Shown: positions 1 through 8,737 of the stretch, one piece after another
Layout: each line of letters begins with the position of its first letter
How positions within the stretch are numbered: the stretch's first letter is position 1
NCBI RefSeq assembly: GCF_900103175.1
Contig: NZ_FNLF01000002.1
Span: forward strand, 4,602,136 to 4,666,135
Source: Tsukamurella pulmonis
Lineage (GTDB): Bacteria > Actinomycetota > Actinomycetes > Mycobacteriales > Mycobacteriaceae
Reading direction: 5' to 3'
DNA length: 64,000 bases
Position numbers and translations under genes: made by a program
The notes under the pieces: model-generated
The model's input: the letters and a program-made list of their open reading frames with translations, nothing else
What the model was told of the DNA's origin: nothing
The model's database searches: none

Positions 1-161
1 TGTTGCGCCGCCGATGGTCTCAGGTCGGCCGCGAGATCGGGCACGGCGATGTTGAGGATCGTCATGTCCACCGTGATCACCAGCAGGCTCGCAGAGAGCA
101 GCAGGGCGGCGGCCCACCGCCGGGTGGCCGAGGCCACGGGGGCGGTCGTCAGGTCGGTCAT
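1..161 (-). CDS. MFS drug exporter, N-terminal fragment (runs off the window)
   Basis: Only the first 53 codons are present; the gene continues beyond base 1. The peptide has one hydrophobic helix (LLLSASLLVITV) followed by VDMTILNIAVPDLAADL. That matches motif D1 of the 14-helix DHA2 (EmrB/QacA) multidrug efflux family, whose members export drugs by proton antiport in the inner membrane. The ATG overlaps the TGA of the upstream TetR gene (ATGA), so the two are translationally coupled, and the regulator probably controls this exporter. The family call rests on about 50 residues. Confidence 0.8.
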   Translation of the reverse strand, partial: MTDLTTAPVASATRRWAAALLLSASLLVITVDMTILNIAVPDLAADLRPSAAQ

Positions 162-724
162 TCCCGTTCTCCTTCACGCGGATTCCACAGCGCTGTGATC
201 GAGCGTTCGAGGAGCGCCTCGTCGACGCGCCCCTCGGTGAGCACGGTGCGCATGATCGCGCCGTCGGTGAACATCGCCACCGCTGCGGCACTCTCCGCGG
301 TGATGTAGCGCTCCAACGTCGCGATGAAGTCGTCCTCCCACCGCACGCTGAGCTCTCGGAGGTCCGGGTGCAGCGGCGCCGCGCAGGTCACCGCGAAGTC
401 GGCACCCACGAGCTGAGGGTCCAGCAGGTAGCGGTGCAGGGCGGCGGTGTACGCCGCGGGCGTCGCCCCCTCCTGGACGAAGATCGCCTCCAGTCCGTCG
501 AGCCACTCCTCCGCGTCGTGCACCAGCAGCGCCATCGCGGCGGCGCGCAGATCGTCGAGCGTGGCGAAGTACTGCGTCGTCGAGCCGAGCGGTACCCCCG
601 CCCGCGCGGCCACCTTGCGATGGGTCAGCCCGTCGGGCCCGTCCTCGACGACGAGTGCCGCCGCGGCAGCGACGATTTCGCGGCGACGCCGCTCGGGATC
701 ACGGCGACGGGGTGCGTCGGTCAT
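158..724 (-). CDS. TetR-family repressor of the adjacent MFS exporter
   Basis: 188 residues, a usual TetR length. The N-terminal HTH lies at about residues 10-55 (GLTHRKVAARAGVPLGSTTQYFATLDDL), followed by an all-helical ligand and dimer domain. The ATG at 724 is chosen because the HTH begins a few residues later and CTCC/GGAGGT-like bases precede it. The much longer open frame upstream antisenses the next gene and is not coding. The stop overlaps the start of the MFS exporter. A 14-bp perfect palindrome lies just upstream, so autoregulation together with the exporter is likely. The inducer is unknown. Confidence 0.88.
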   Translation of the reverse strand: MTDAPRRRDPERRRREIVAAAAALVVEDGPDGLTHRKVAARAGVPLGSTTQYFATLDDLRAAAMALLVHDAEEWLDGLEAIFVQEGATPAAYTAALHRYLLDPQLVGADFAVTCAAPLHPDLRELSVRWEDDFIATLERYITAESAAAVAMFTDGAIMRTVLTEGRVDEALLERSITALWNPREGERE

Positions 725-744
725 CGAGACCTCCTTATGGACGT

Positions 745-758
745 TTGTACATGTACAA
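745..758. promoter_or_regulatory. Perfect palindrome TTGTACATGTACAA, likely TetR operator
   Basis: TTGTACATGTACAA is a perfect 14-bp inverted repeat about 20 bp upstream of the tetR ATG. A further TGTACA copy begins 2 bp after it (ACTGTACATC). It sits between tetR and the divergent gene at 803, where the local AT content is higher than in the surroundings. The position fits a repressor overlapping the tetR-MFS promoter. The assignment to this TetR is inference from proximity. Confidence 0.6.
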
Positions 759-802
759 CTGTACATCATGTGCGACAGTGAATGAGCCGCTAGATTGGGG
801 CG

Positions 803-1600
803 ATGAGCCCCACACCGGACAATCCGTTGCCCGACCAGCCCGAAGGCGAGCACAAGCCCGACTTCGCGACGCGGGCGAAGACGCACGTCGACGACGCGAC
901 CACCCGCGCCAGGACCCATGCGGACGAGACGGCCGCCCGCGTCAAGACCAAGGCCGGCGATGCGGCCACCCGCGCCGGCGACGCCGCCAAGAAGTGGCTC
1001 AAGCGCGCGATCGTCGCCGCGATCCTCGTCGCCGTCCTCATCGCGGCCTACTTCGCGCTGGCCGCCTACCTCCCGCGCAAGTGGGCGGACCTGCTGGTCG
1101 GCTGGGTCGGCACGGACGGCGGCACCCTCAAGGGCACCGCCTTCGGCCTGGGCATCGGCTTCCTCTGCGCCGGCCTGCCGCTGCTCATCCTCTGGTTCGC
1201 CGCCAAGCGGGCGAGCAACCACCCGAAGATCGCCACGGTGATCGGGCTGCTCGCCGTGGTCGTGGCCGTGCCGAACCTCATGACGCTCGCCGTCGCGATC
1301 GGCACCGGCAGCGGAGCCAGCTACGCGCGCACCAAGATCGACCAGAACGCCGCGGGCTTCCGCTGGGCCACGCTGATCGGCGTCGTCGTCGGCGTCGTCG
1401 CCGCTATCGCCCTCGCGGTCTTCCTCGAGGTGCAGCGGCGCAAGCGCGCGAAGAAGAAGCAGCGCAAGGCCGTCGAGAAGGAGGCCAAGGCGCTCGCGAA
1501 GCAGCAGGAGAAGGAGGCCCGGGCGGCCGAGAAGGCCGGCCACGGGCGCGCCCCCGGCCTCGACGAGGAGCCACCGTCGAGCGGGAACGACTCCCGCTAG
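803..1600 (+). CDS. Putative four-helix membrane protein with charged repeats at both ends
   Basis: 265 residues, family not recognised. Residues 20-70 are repetitive and amphipathic (TRAKTHVDDATTRARTH...), resembling 11-residue helical repeats. Four hydrophobic segments follow at about 72-95, 115-138, 147-170 and 190-212. The tail (about 213-265) is Lys/Glu/Ala-rich and likely a cytoplasmic coiled coil. The ATG follows a -10-like TAGATT (791-796) by exactly 6 nt, which suggests a leaderless mRNA. It is divergent from tetR and ends 6 bp before the convergent permease. No function is proposed. Confidence 0.7.
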   Translation: MSPTPDNPLPDQPEGEHKPDFATRAKTHVDDATTRARTHADETAARVKTKAGDAATRAGDAAKKWLKRAIVAAILVAVLIAAYFALAAYLPRKWADLLVGWVGTDGGTLKGTAFGLGIGFLCAGLPLLILWFAAKRASNHPKIATVIGLLAVVVAVPNLMTLAVAIGTGSGASYARTKIDQNAAGFRWATLIGVVVGVVAAIALAVFLEVQRRKRAKKKQRKAVEKEAKALAKQQEKEARAAEKAGHGRAPGLDEEPPSSGNDSR

Positions 1601-1606
1601 CGGCGG

Positions 1607-3067
1607 TCAGATCCCGAACAGCACCTCGATCGGCTCCTTGGCGAAGTACAGCAGGAACAGCCCGGAGACGATCCACAGCAGCGGGTGCACCTCCTTGGCC
1701 TTCCCGCGCGCGACGGCCATCACCACCCAGGTGATGAAGCCGATGCCGATGCCGTTGGCGATCGAGTAGGTGAAGGGCATCGAGACCACGGTGAGGAACA
1801 CGGGCAGCACGACGTAGAACTTGCTCCAGTCGATGTCCTTGAGCTGCCCCAGCATCATCGCGCCCACGATGACCAGAGCCGGTGCGGCGGCCTCGGACGG
1901 GACCACCTCGTAGAGCGGGGTGAAGAACATGGCGGCGAGGAACAGCACGCCGGTCACGATGTTCGCCAGGCCCGTCCGGGCGCCCTCGGCGATGCCCGAT
2001 GCGGACTCGACGAAGACAGTGTTCGACGAGGCCGAGGCGCCTCCGCCCACGATCGCGCCCGCGCCCTCGACGGCGAGCGCCTTGCCGATGTTCGGGACGG
2101 TGCCGTCCTCACGCATCAGGTTCGCCTCCTTCGTCAGGCCCGTGATGGTGCCCATGGCGTCGAAGAAGTTCGACAGCACCAGCGCGAAGACCAGCACCGA
2201 CGCGGCGAGCACACCGATCCGGGTGAAGGCGCCGAAGACGTCGACCTCGCCGACCAGCGACAGGTCGGGCAGGCCGCCCAGGGAGGACGGGAGCTCGGGG
2301 ATGTTCAGGCTCCAGCCGTGCGGGTCCTTGAACGACGGGCCGAGGCCGGCCACCTTCTGCACGATCAGCGCGACGATCGTGGTGACGACGATGCCCAGCA
2401 GGATCGCGCCCGGCACCTTGCGGACCACGAGCACGCCGATGAGCAGCACACCGAAGACGAAGACCGCCGTCGGCCAGGCCGCGACGGAGTTGCCGATGCC
2501 GAGGCCGACGGGCACCGTCGTGCCGGCGGCGTCCGGGATGCGCCGGACGAAGCCCGCGTCGACGAAGCCGATGAACGCGATGAAGCAGCCGATGCCGGCG
2601 GCGATCGCGGCCTTGAGCTCGGCGGGGATGGCGCGGAAGACCGCGGTGCGGAAGCCGGTGACGCCGAGCAGCACGATGATGATGCCGTCGATCACCACCA
2701 GGCCCATCGCCTCGGGCCACGTGACCTGCGGCGCGACGCTCACCGCCAGCAGGCTGTTGACGCCGAGGCCGGCGGCGATGCCGAAGGGGTAGTTGACGAT
2801 CGCGCCGAAGACGATGCACATGATGCCCGCGGCGAGGGCGGTGACGGCCGCGACCTGGGCGGTCGGCAGCACGTTGCCGAGCACGTCGACGTTCTTGCTG
2901 TTGCCGACGACGCCGCCGATGATGATCGGGTTGAGCACCACGATGTAGGCCATCGTGAAGAAGGTGACGAGCCCACCGCGGAGCTCCCGCGGCACCGTCG
3001 AACCGCGCTCGGAGATGCGGAAGAACTTGTCGATGGGCCCCAACTGGGGCTCGGTGGGAGCGGACAC
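1607..3067 (-). CDS. NCS2-type purine permease (AzgA/PbuG-like)
   Basis: 486 residues, multi-spanning. The N-terminus (RGSTVPRELRGGLVTFFTMAYIVVLNP) and later blocks (NYPFGIAAGLGVNSLLA, AGIGCFIAFIGF, SNFFDAMGTITGLTKEANLM) are characteristic of AzgA/PbuG hypoxanthine-guanine permeases, which import purine bases with protons. The GTG at 3067 is favoured because GAAGGG lies 7-8 nt upstream; an in-frame GTG at 3082 is the alternative. A -10-like TACGAT lies at 3106-3101. The gene is convergent with the membrane protein at 803. The exact base transported cannot be told from sequence. Confidence 0.88.
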   Translation of the reverse strand: MSAPTEPQLGPIDKFFRISERGSTVPRELRGGLVTFFTMAYIVVLNPIIIGGVVGNSKNVDVLGNVLPTAQVAAVTALAAGIMCIVFGAIVNYPFGIAAGLGVNSLLAVSVAPQVTWPEAMGLVVIDGIIIVLLGVTGFRTAVFRAIPAELKAAIAAGIGCFIAFIGFVDAGFVRRIPDAAGTTVPVGLGIGNSVAAWPTAVFVFGVLLIGVLVVRKVPGAILLGIVVTTIVALIVQKVAGLGPSFKDPHGWSLNIPELPSSLGGLPDLSLVGEVDVFGAFTRIGVLAASVLVFALVLSNFFDAMGTITGLTKEANLMREDGTVPNIGKALAVEGAGAIVGGGASASSNTVFVESASGIAEGARTGLANIVTGVLFLAAMFFTPLYEVVPSEAAAPALVIVGAMMLGQLKDIDWSKFYVVLPVFLTVVSMPFTYSIANGIGIGFITWVVMAVARGKAKEVHPLLWIVSGLFLLYFAKEPIEVLFGI

Positions 3068-3130
3068 GTCGTGACCCTTCACTCGCTGCAGGACCGGGCA
3101 ATCGTAACGGTGCCCGGATAGGGTGACCCG

Positions 3131-3910
3131 GTGAACGCCCCCGAGCCCGTCCCGACCGCCGAGCGGGGGCCGCTGCGCGCCGAGGTCGTGATCGTGCTGC
3201 TGGTCACTTTCGCCTGGTCGGGGCTGTATTCGGTGATCAGGTTGATCGGTTACCAGCTCGGCCCCGGAGTCGGATCGACGACGGTGACGCTCAACCCCGT
3301 CCGCAGTCCGCACGCGGTGATCGACTTCCTGCTGCAGGCGATGGGTGCCGTGCAGCTCTTCGCGTGGGCCGCGCTGGCGCTGTACCTGCTGATCCGGTCC
3401 GGCATCGGGTTCGCCGACATCGGCTTCGCGCTGCGCAGGCCACGACGGGCGGTGCTGCGCGACGTGGGGCTGGGCACCGCGCTGGCAGCGCTCATCGGCA
3501 TCCCCGGGCTGGCGCTGTACGCGGCGGGGCGGGCGCTGGGCGTCACCGCGAGCGTGGTGCCCGCCTCGGGCGACGTGCAGTGGTGGCGCATCCTCGCCTA
3601 CGTGCTGCTCGCGGCGGGCAACGCCGTCGCCGAGGAGGTCGTGGTGGTGGGCTACCTCATGACGCGGCTCCGGCAGCTCGGCGTGGGGCGCCTCGGCACC
3701 GTCGCCGCGTCCTCGCTGTTGCGCGGTTCGTACCACCTGTACCAGGGGTTCGGCGCGGGCCTGGGCAACCTGGTGATGGGCGTGATCTTCGGCGCCGCCT
3801 ACGACCGCTGGCGGCGCCTGTGGCCGCTGGTCGTCGCGCACTTCCTGCTCGACGTCGTCGCCTTCGCCGGGTACGCGCTGCTACGGCCCCACCTGGGATT
3901 CCTCGGCTGA
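3131..3910 (+). CDS. CPBP-family intramembrane protease-like protein
   Basis: 259 residues with about seven hydrophobic segments. The C-terminal half fits the CPBP (CAAX protease/bacteriocin-processing, ABI) family: EE in NAVAEEVVVVGYL, a His in SSLLRGSYHLYQG, and VAHFLLDVV. These intramembrane glutamate metalloproteases usually have EExxxR in motif 1; here the Arg position is Val, so activity is uncertain. The GTG start follows TAGGGT (3119-3124) by 6 nt, consistent with a leaderless start. It is divergent from the permease at 3067. Confidence 0.78.
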   Translation: MNAPEPVPTAERGPLRAEVVIVLLVTFAWSGLYSVIRLIGYQLGPGVGSTTVTLNPVRSPHAVIDFLLQAMGAVQLFAWAALALYLLIRSGIGFADIGFALRRPRRAVLRDVGLGTALAALIGIPGLALYAAGRALGVTASVVPASGDVQWWRILAYVLLAAGNAVAEEVVVVGYLMTRLRQLGVGRLGTVAASSLLRGSYHLYQGFGAGLGNLVMGVIFGAAYDRWRRLWPLVVAHFLLDVVAFAGYALLRPHLGFLG

Positions 3911-4033
3911 TCCCGCGGGTCCGGGCGACGGCCGGTGCCGGACGCCGGCGTGCCCCGTCGCAGGCCGTCGCGACACCGGTCCGTGCCGCTCATCACGACG
4001 AATTCTCAGTCGTTCCCAGTACAGTCGGACGTC

Positions 4034-5551
4034 GTGAATGACGAACGACCGCGCAGGCAGGACGGCGACCAGCCGAATCTCGCCTGGTCGCAGGTCCCCG
4101 AGGGCGACCCGCGCTCGCGCGCGCCCCGGCACCCCCAGGGCATCCCGCGCCGGCAGGCGGGGCAGAGCCAGGCGCCCGCCCCACGTGGAAGCCAGCCGCC
4201 CGCGCCGCCCCCGCGACGCCCGGCGCAGCCGCCCCGTCGCCCCGTCCCGCCGCAGGCCGCGGCCCCGGTCCCGCCCGCCGCTCAGCCCCGCGCCACCCGC
4301 GTCGAGCGCCCGCCGGCCGAGCCGCGCGCCACCCGCGTCGAGCAGCCGCAGCCCCGGCAGGGCTGGGCTCCCCGCCAGGAGCCCGAGCCGCTTCCCGCGA
4401 GCGAAGTCAAGCGCCCGGTGGGCGCCCGCGGCAGCAGCGGCGGGCGCGTCCCGCCGCCCCCACGTCCCCCGCGCGATCGCGATCGTGACCGCGGCGGCCG
4501 GGGGCGTGGCCGACGGTCCGCCGTCGCACCCGCCCCGCAGGCCCCCGCGCCGAAGAAGGTCCGCCGCAAGCGCAAGCTGCATCCCTTCCGGTGGCTCGGC
4601 GTGTTCCTGGTGCTGCTGCTCGTCGGCACCGTGGCGGGGACGATCTACTTCGACGGCAAGCTCACCCGGATCGACGCGCTCACCGAGTACTCCGGGCGGG
4701 TCGCCGACACCCCCGGGACGAACTGGCTGCTCGTGGGCACGGACGCCCGCGAGGGCCTGACCCCCGCCCAGCAGAAGGCGCTCGCCACCGGCGGCGAGCT
4801 GGGCGGCGCGCGCACCGACACGATCATGCTCGTGCACATCCCGAAGTCCGGCGACGCGACGCTGGTCTCGATCCCCCGCGACCTGTCGGTGCAGGTGCCC
4901 GGGCAGGGCGGTCACAAGATCAACGCCGCCTACTTCCTGGGCAGCACGTCGGGCGCCGGCGATGCGGGCGGTGCACAACTGCTGGTGCAGACCCTGGAGC
5001 AGGCCGCGGGCCTGCGCATCGATCACTACGCGGAGATCGGCTTCGGCGGCTTCGCGAACATGGTGGACGCGATCGGCGGGGTCGAGATGTGCCCGAAGTA
5101 CCCGATCAACGACCCGAAGGCGGGCCTGCGGATCAAGGCCGGCTGCCAGACGCTCGACGGTGCGCAGGCCCTGGGGTACGTGCGCACCCGCGCCACCCCC
5201 AACGCCGATCTCGACCGCGTCGTGCACCAGCGGGAGTTCATGTCGGCGCTGTTCAAGGAGGCGACCTCACCGACGACGCTGCTCAACCCGTTCGAGCTGT
5301 GGGGCCTGTCGAACGCCGTGGTCGACGCGCTCAAGGTCGATCAGGACACGCACCTGTGGGACCTCGCGCGCCTCGCGTGGGCGATGAGCGGCAGCACCGT
5401 CACCACCACGACGCCCACCGCGGGCAGCGAGTACACCAACGACGGGGACTCGCTCGCGTGGGGCAAGAACACCGACGAGTTCTTCGGCCTGCTGGCGGCC
5501 GACCAACCCGTTCCCGCTCGCCTGCTGAGCACGCCGCCGGGAACCGGTTAA
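4034..5551 (+). CDS. LytR-CpsA-Psr (LCP) cell-wall glycopolymer ligase
   Basis: 505 residues. The first 180 or so are Pro/Arg/Ala-rich and predicted cytoplasmic. One membrane helix follows (about 185-207, WLGVFLVLLLVGTVAGTIYF). The extracellular LCP domain starts near residue 229 (NWLLVGTDAREG) and contains ARTDTIMLVHI, VSIPRDLSV and YVRTR, the Arg/Asp residues that bind the polyprenyl pyrophosphate substrate. LCP enzymes attach glycopolymers such as arabinogalactan to peptidoglycan. GTG 4034 follows TACAGT (4020-4025) by 8 nt. An upstream ATG at 3935 in frame is possible but adds unlike-family sequence. In M. tuberculosis an LCP gene (Rv3840) occupies a similar place. Confidence 0.9.
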   Translation: MNDERPRRQDGDQPNLAWSQVPEGDPRSRAPRHPQGIPRRQAGQSQAPAPRGSQPPAPPPRRPAQPPRRPVPPQAAAPVPPAAQPRATRVERPPAEPRATRVEQPQPRQGWAPRQEPEPLPASEVKRPVGARGSSGGRVPPPPRPPRDRDRDRGGRGRGRRSAVAPAPQAPAPKKVRRKRKLHPFRWLGVFLVLLLVGTVAGTIYFDGKLTRIDALTEYSGRVADTPGTNWLLVGTDAREGLTPAQQKALATGGELGGARTDTIMLVHIPKSGDATLVSIPRDLSVQVPGQGGHKINAAYFLGSTSGAGDAGGAQLLVQTLEQAAGLRIDHYAEIGFGGFANMVDAIGGVEMCPKYPINDPKAGLRIKAGCQTLDGAQALGYVRTRATPNADLDRVVHQREFMSALFKEATSPTTLLNPFELWGLSNAVVDALKVDQDTHLWDLARLAWAMSGSTVTTTTPTAGSEYTNDGDSLAWGKNTDEFFGLLAADQPVPARLLSTPPGTG

Positions 5552-5560
5552 GGTGGCGCC

Positions 5561-6220
5561 ATGACTGAACGCGGCCGAATCGGCCGTCCGCCGAAGGTGA
5601 ATCGCGAGCAGGTGGTGGCCGCGGCCGCCGACATCCTCACCACCGACGGCCCGCTGAAGTTCTCGATGCGCACGCTCGCGGCGCGCCTCGACATCAGCGC
5701 GATGGGCATCTACCACTACTTCGACTCGAAGAACGATCTCCTCGGCGCGGTGCTCGAGCATCAGGCCTGGAACACCCCGGTGCCGGAGCTCGCCGAGGAC
5801 CCGCACGAGCGGCTGGTGCAGCTCCCGCTCATCGTGATCGACCACCTCACCCGGCATCCGTGGGTGATCGACGTGCTCTCGGCCGACGAGATCATCGACG
5901 CCTACTCGGCGTGGTCGTTCGACGAGTTCCTGCGCACCACGGACGAGATCGGCATCCCCGAGGACGAATCCCTGCACCTGCTGCTCGGGATGTGGCGGCT
6001 GACGATCGGCGAGGTGACGGTGCGCACCAACCAGGCCATGCGCGATGCGCGCCCGTCGTCGAGCCCCTGGTACGAGCGGGAGATCCCGCAGCACGTGCTC
6101 GACCGCCCGCGGCTGGCGGGCGCGCTCAGCGCACTCGATCCGAGCGCCGCGACCTACGACGTGCGGCAGACGATCCTCGCGTACCTCCGCGGCTCTCTCG
6201 GCGACCGCTTCCACGGCTGA
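5561..6220 (+). CDS. TetR-family transcriptional regulator
   Basis: 219 residues. The N-terminal HTH is at about residues 12-60 (NREQVVAAAADIL ... MRTLAARLDISAMGIYHYFDSKNDLL) with a GRPPK basic stretch before it. The C-terminal ligand domain is of the type seen in actinobacterial TetR proteins with no known effector. AAGGTGG lies 6 nt before the ATG. It starts 9 bp after the LCP gene and so may be co-transcribed with it. No exporter or enzyme lies beside it to suggest a target. Confidence 0.88.
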   Translation: MTERGRIGRPPKVNREQVVAAAADILTTDGPLKFSMRTLAARLDISAMGIYHYFDSKNDLLGAVLEHQAWNTPVPELAEDPHERLVQLPLIVIDHLTRHPWVIDVLSADEIIDAYSAWSFDEFLRTTDEIGIPEDESLHLLLGMWRLTIGEVTVRTNQAMRDARPSSSPWYEREIPQHVLDRPRLAGALSALDPSAATYDVRQTILAYLRGSLGDRFHG

Positions 6221-6240
6221 TCCGGCTGCGGGCCGGATCA
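6218..6240. terminator. Bidirectional hairpin terminator between convergent genes
   Basis: TGATCCGGC and GCCGGATCA form a 9-bp perfect stem with a 5-nt loop. The left arm begins at the stop codon of the TetR gene. The hairpin separates that gene from the convergent DUF5926 gene, which ends at 6252. No U-run follows, as is common in high-GC actinobacteria. Confidence 0.6.
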
Positions 6241-6251
6241 GCCGTCGCGGC

Positions 6252-7148
6252 CTACAGCGAGACCTGGCGGCCGCGCAGTCCGTCGCGCGAGCGCCGCTGC
6301 GCGGCGGTGAGCTCGGAGTCGTCGGCCAGGGCCTCGGCGAGGCGCTTGCCCAGCTCGACGGTGCCGGCCACCCACTCGTCGGGGTGCGACTCGCGGTCCA
6401 GGTCGAAGACGGGCACGAGCAGGCCGTCGGAGCGGAACGAGCCGGCGAACCGCGAGCCCTCGCCCACGGTCAGCCCGCCGGCGGCGTGCACGCGGGCCAG
6501 GGCGGCCATGAGCTCGTCCTCGGGCGCGGGGTGCACCCAGCGCAGGTGCGCCTTGGAGCCGGTGTCGGCCCACCAGGGCGCGCCCACCCCGTCGGCGCCC
6601 AGGTCGATGCGGGCGGCGGGGGTGATGAGCGAGTTGGCATGCTCGACGAGCTGGCGGGTCTGCGCGTCGGCGTCGCCCGCGAGCCACCAGTCGAAGTCCT
6701 TGTGCACGGTGACCTCGAGCGGAGCGGCGGCGTCGAGCACCTCGAGCAGCGCACCGTCGCGCTCCTCGGACAGCGCCTCGCCCACCTCGGCGTCGGCGGC
6801 GAACCGGGCGGCACCGGCGAGCGCGGCGCCGGGCTGCAGCGGCCGGGTCGCGGTCTGCAGGGCGGCGTAGCCGATGACCCCGTCGGACTCCTCGCGGACC
6901 AGCGCCTGCGCGGCGCCGGGGAGCACCGTCGCGAGCCGGATCTCGCGGTTCGCGCCGGAGACCTTCAGCGGCGCGGTGGCGCTGGGCACGAAGTTGCGCA
7001 GCGCGACGATGTCGCACTCCGCGGCCAGGCCCTCGAAGGGGCGGCTGCTCGCGGCGGCCGAGGCCTCGGCGCGGGCGCGCTGAGCGGCCACCTTCTCGGC
7101 ACGGTTCGATCCCTCGCGGGGAGTGGCATTGCGTTCGCGTCTACCCAT
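6252..7148 (-). CDS. DUF5926 family protein
   Basis: 298 residues. The N-terminus is basic (MGRRERN..., RAEKVAAQRARAEA). It is followed by the domain typical of DUF5926: FEGLAAECDIVALRNFVPSATAPL, VHKDFDWWL, and a C-terminal LVPVFDLDRESHPDEW block. The family is widespread in actinobacteria and is sometimes mislabelled as SecA or preprotein translocase; its function is unknown. It is the last gene of a four-gene minus-strand operon, starting 9 bp after the GDPD stop. No membrane segment or catalytic motif was recognised. Confidence 0.85.
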   Translation of the reverse strand: MGRRERNATPREGSNRAEKVAAQRARAEASAAASSRPFEGLAAECDIVALRNFVPSATAPLKVSGANREIRLATVLPGAAQALVREESDGVIGYAALQTATRPLQPGAALAGAARFAADAEVGEALSEERDGALLEVLDAAAPLEVTVHKDFDWWLAGDADAQTRQLVEHANSLITPAARIDLGADGVGAPWWADTGSKAHLRWVHPAPEDELMAALARVHAAGGLTVGEGSRFAGSFRSDGLLVPVFDLDRESHPDEWVAGTVELGKRLAEALADDSELTAAQRRSRDGLRGRQVSL

Positions 7149-7157
7149 GCGGGCAGC

Positions 7158-7916
7158 CTATCCCCGCAGCCAGGACCGCGTACGGGCCGGGTGGTTGGTG
7201 GCGATCCACTCCACGCCGAGCCCGTTGCACAGCGCCACGTCGGCCTCGGAGTCGACGGTCCAGCAGTACGTGAATCGCCCCGCCGACCGGGCCTTGGCGA
7301 CGGTGTCGGGCCGCTCGCGCAGCGATTCCACCGAGGGACCGATGCCCTGCGCGCGCACCGCGGTGGCCGCGCCGCCACCGAGCAGCCGCGACGCCTCGCC
7401 GAGCAGGACCGCGGGGACGCCGGGAGCGTTGCGGCGCACGCGCCAGACCGCGGAGCCGGAGAAGGAGATGACGATGACGGGCGCGTCCGCGAGGTCGTCG
7501 GGGCGGGAGAGTCCGTGCCGCTGCAGGGTGGCGAGCAGCTTCTGCTCGACCATGCCGCCGAAGCGCACCGGGTGCTTGGTCTCGACGAAGAGCTTGCGGC
7601 CCGCGGTACGCGCGAGGTCGATGAGCTCGTCGAGGGCGACGACCGGCTCGGGGTGGCCGGGGCGCTTCCAGGAGCCGAAGTCCATGGCCTTGAGGTCGGC
7701 GAGGTCGAGCTCGGAGACGGCCCCGGTGCCGTCGGACGTGCGCTCGACGGTCCGGTCGTGCACGCAGACGAGGTGCTGGTCCTTGGTCAGGCGCACATCG
7801 CATTCGATGGCGTCGGCGCCCTCGGCGATGGCCGCCTCGAAGGCGCTCATGGTGTGCTCGGGGAACTCGCCGCTGGCGCCCCGGTGGGCCACGATCCCCG
7901 CTACGCCGCCAACCAT
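7158..7916 (-). CDS. Glycerophosphodiester phosphodiesterase
   Basis: 252 residues, a short cytoplasmic GDPD. The catalytic core is visible: HRG at residues 11-13, a metal-binding Glu near residue 20 in EFPEHT, ECDVRLTKD, and the second catalytic His in VHDRTVERT (about residue 53). A late ETKHP block and the TVDSEADVALC strand complete the TIM barrel. It would hydrolyse glycerophosphodiesters to glycerol-3-phosphate and alcohol. The ATG at 7916 lies inside the 3' end of the DUF4328 gene, giving a 16-bp overlap. It resembles mycobacterial GlpQ1 in family and position, though it lacks a signal peptide. Confidence 0.9.
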   Translation of the reverse strand: MVGGVAGIVAHRGASGEFPEHTMSAFEAAIAEGADAIECDVRLTKDQHLVCVHDRTVERTSDGTGAVSELDLADLKAMDFGSWKRPGHPEPVVALDELIDLARTAGRKLFVETKHPVRFGGMVEQKLLATLQRHGLSRPDDLADAPVIVISFSGSAVWRVRRNAPGVPAVLLGEASRLLGGGAATAVRAQGIGPSVESLRERPDTVAKARSAGRFTYCWTVDSEADVALCNGLGVEWIATNHPARTRSWLRG

Positions 7917-8737
7917 CGCGTTCCGTCCTCCCGCTCCCGGGCCGTGCCCGGCCCGCCGTCGATCATCCGCACCAGCCGCGCCGTCCCCAGGAGGAACAGC
8001 CCGGACAGCAGGTAGGTCAGCGTGGTGTAGACCATCGCGTCGGCACCGTGCTGCAGTCCGCCCGCAGCTCGCGCGTACGCCACGCACCCGACGGTGACCA
8101 TAGTCAACGCGACCCACGCCACCCACCACCGCCGGATGAACATCGCGCGACGATCCGTGGCGAGCCCGTCGGCGCGGCGCTGTGCGTCGGCGAGTTCGAG
8201 CACCAGGACGGGCGCCGCGACGAGGTTGACGACCGGGACCAGGCAGTACACCCACAGCTGCCACCGCGGGCGGGGTTCGCGGGTGCCCAGTTGCGCGTAC
8301 GCGCGGGCGCGGGAGTCCTGCAGCCACAGCGCGAGCACGACGAAGAGCGCGAGCACCGCGAGCACGGCCAGCCAGCCGATCGCGAACACCGCGACGGTGG
8401 CGACGACCGCGAGCCACCCGGGGACGGGCCCGGCCCGGTTGATCACCAGCAGCAGGTAGGCCAGGAACTCGACGGCCGCGGCGGCGAAGACGATGCCGGT
8501 GGTCAGCCGCAGGACGAAGGGCGTCGACTCGGCCGCGCTCTCCGCGGCGGTCGGAGCCGCCGGCGCGGCGGGCGTGAAGTCCTGGCGCAGTCCCCAGCGG
8601 GGCACGGCCGGGTAGCGCGGCGTGGGCGTCGGTCCCGACGGTGCGCGACGCGGCACCGGGAGCGTCTCGGGCGGGCGCCGGGCGAGCCACCGCAGGCGGC
8701 TGCGGGGCTGCGCGGTGCGGCTGGGGTTCGGGTGCAT
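7901..8737 (-). CDS. DUF4328-type membrane protein
   Basis: 278 residues. A Pro/Arg-rich cytoplasmic N-terminus of about 75 residues precedes four to five hydrophobic helices. The block WLQDSRARAYAQLG ... WQLWVYCLVPVVNLVAAPVLVLELADAQRRA resembles DUF4328, a family of unknown function often found in actinobacteria. The ATG shares one base with the rhodanese stop (TGATG), so translation is likely coupled. The gene sits inside a rhodanese-DUF4328-GDPD-DUF5926 operon. The family call is by motif memory and is moderate. Confidence 0.65.
   Translation of the reverse strand: MHPNPSRTAQPRSRLRWLARRPPETLPVPRRAPSGPTPTPRYPAVPRWGLRQDFTPAAPAAPTAAESAAESTPFVLRLTTGIVFAAAAVEFLAYLLLVINRAGPVPGWLAVVATVAVFAIGWLAVLAVLALFVVLALWLQDSRARAYAQLGTREPRPRWQLWVYCLVPVVNLVAAPVLVLELADAQRRADGLATDRRAMFIRRWWVAWVALTMVTVGCVAYARAAGGLQHGADAMVYTTLTYLLSGLFLLGTARLVRMIDGGPGTAREREDGTRWLAA

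Noticed and set aside
725..1543. N-terminal extension of the TetR gene upstream of 724
   Set aside because: It runs antisense through the membrane-protein gene at 803 and crosses the operator; the HTH starts right after ATG 724.
1685..3121. Long open frame antisense to the purine permease
   Set aside because: The peptide is Asp/Arg/His-rich and unstructured, as expected for the reverse strand of a GC-rich gene.
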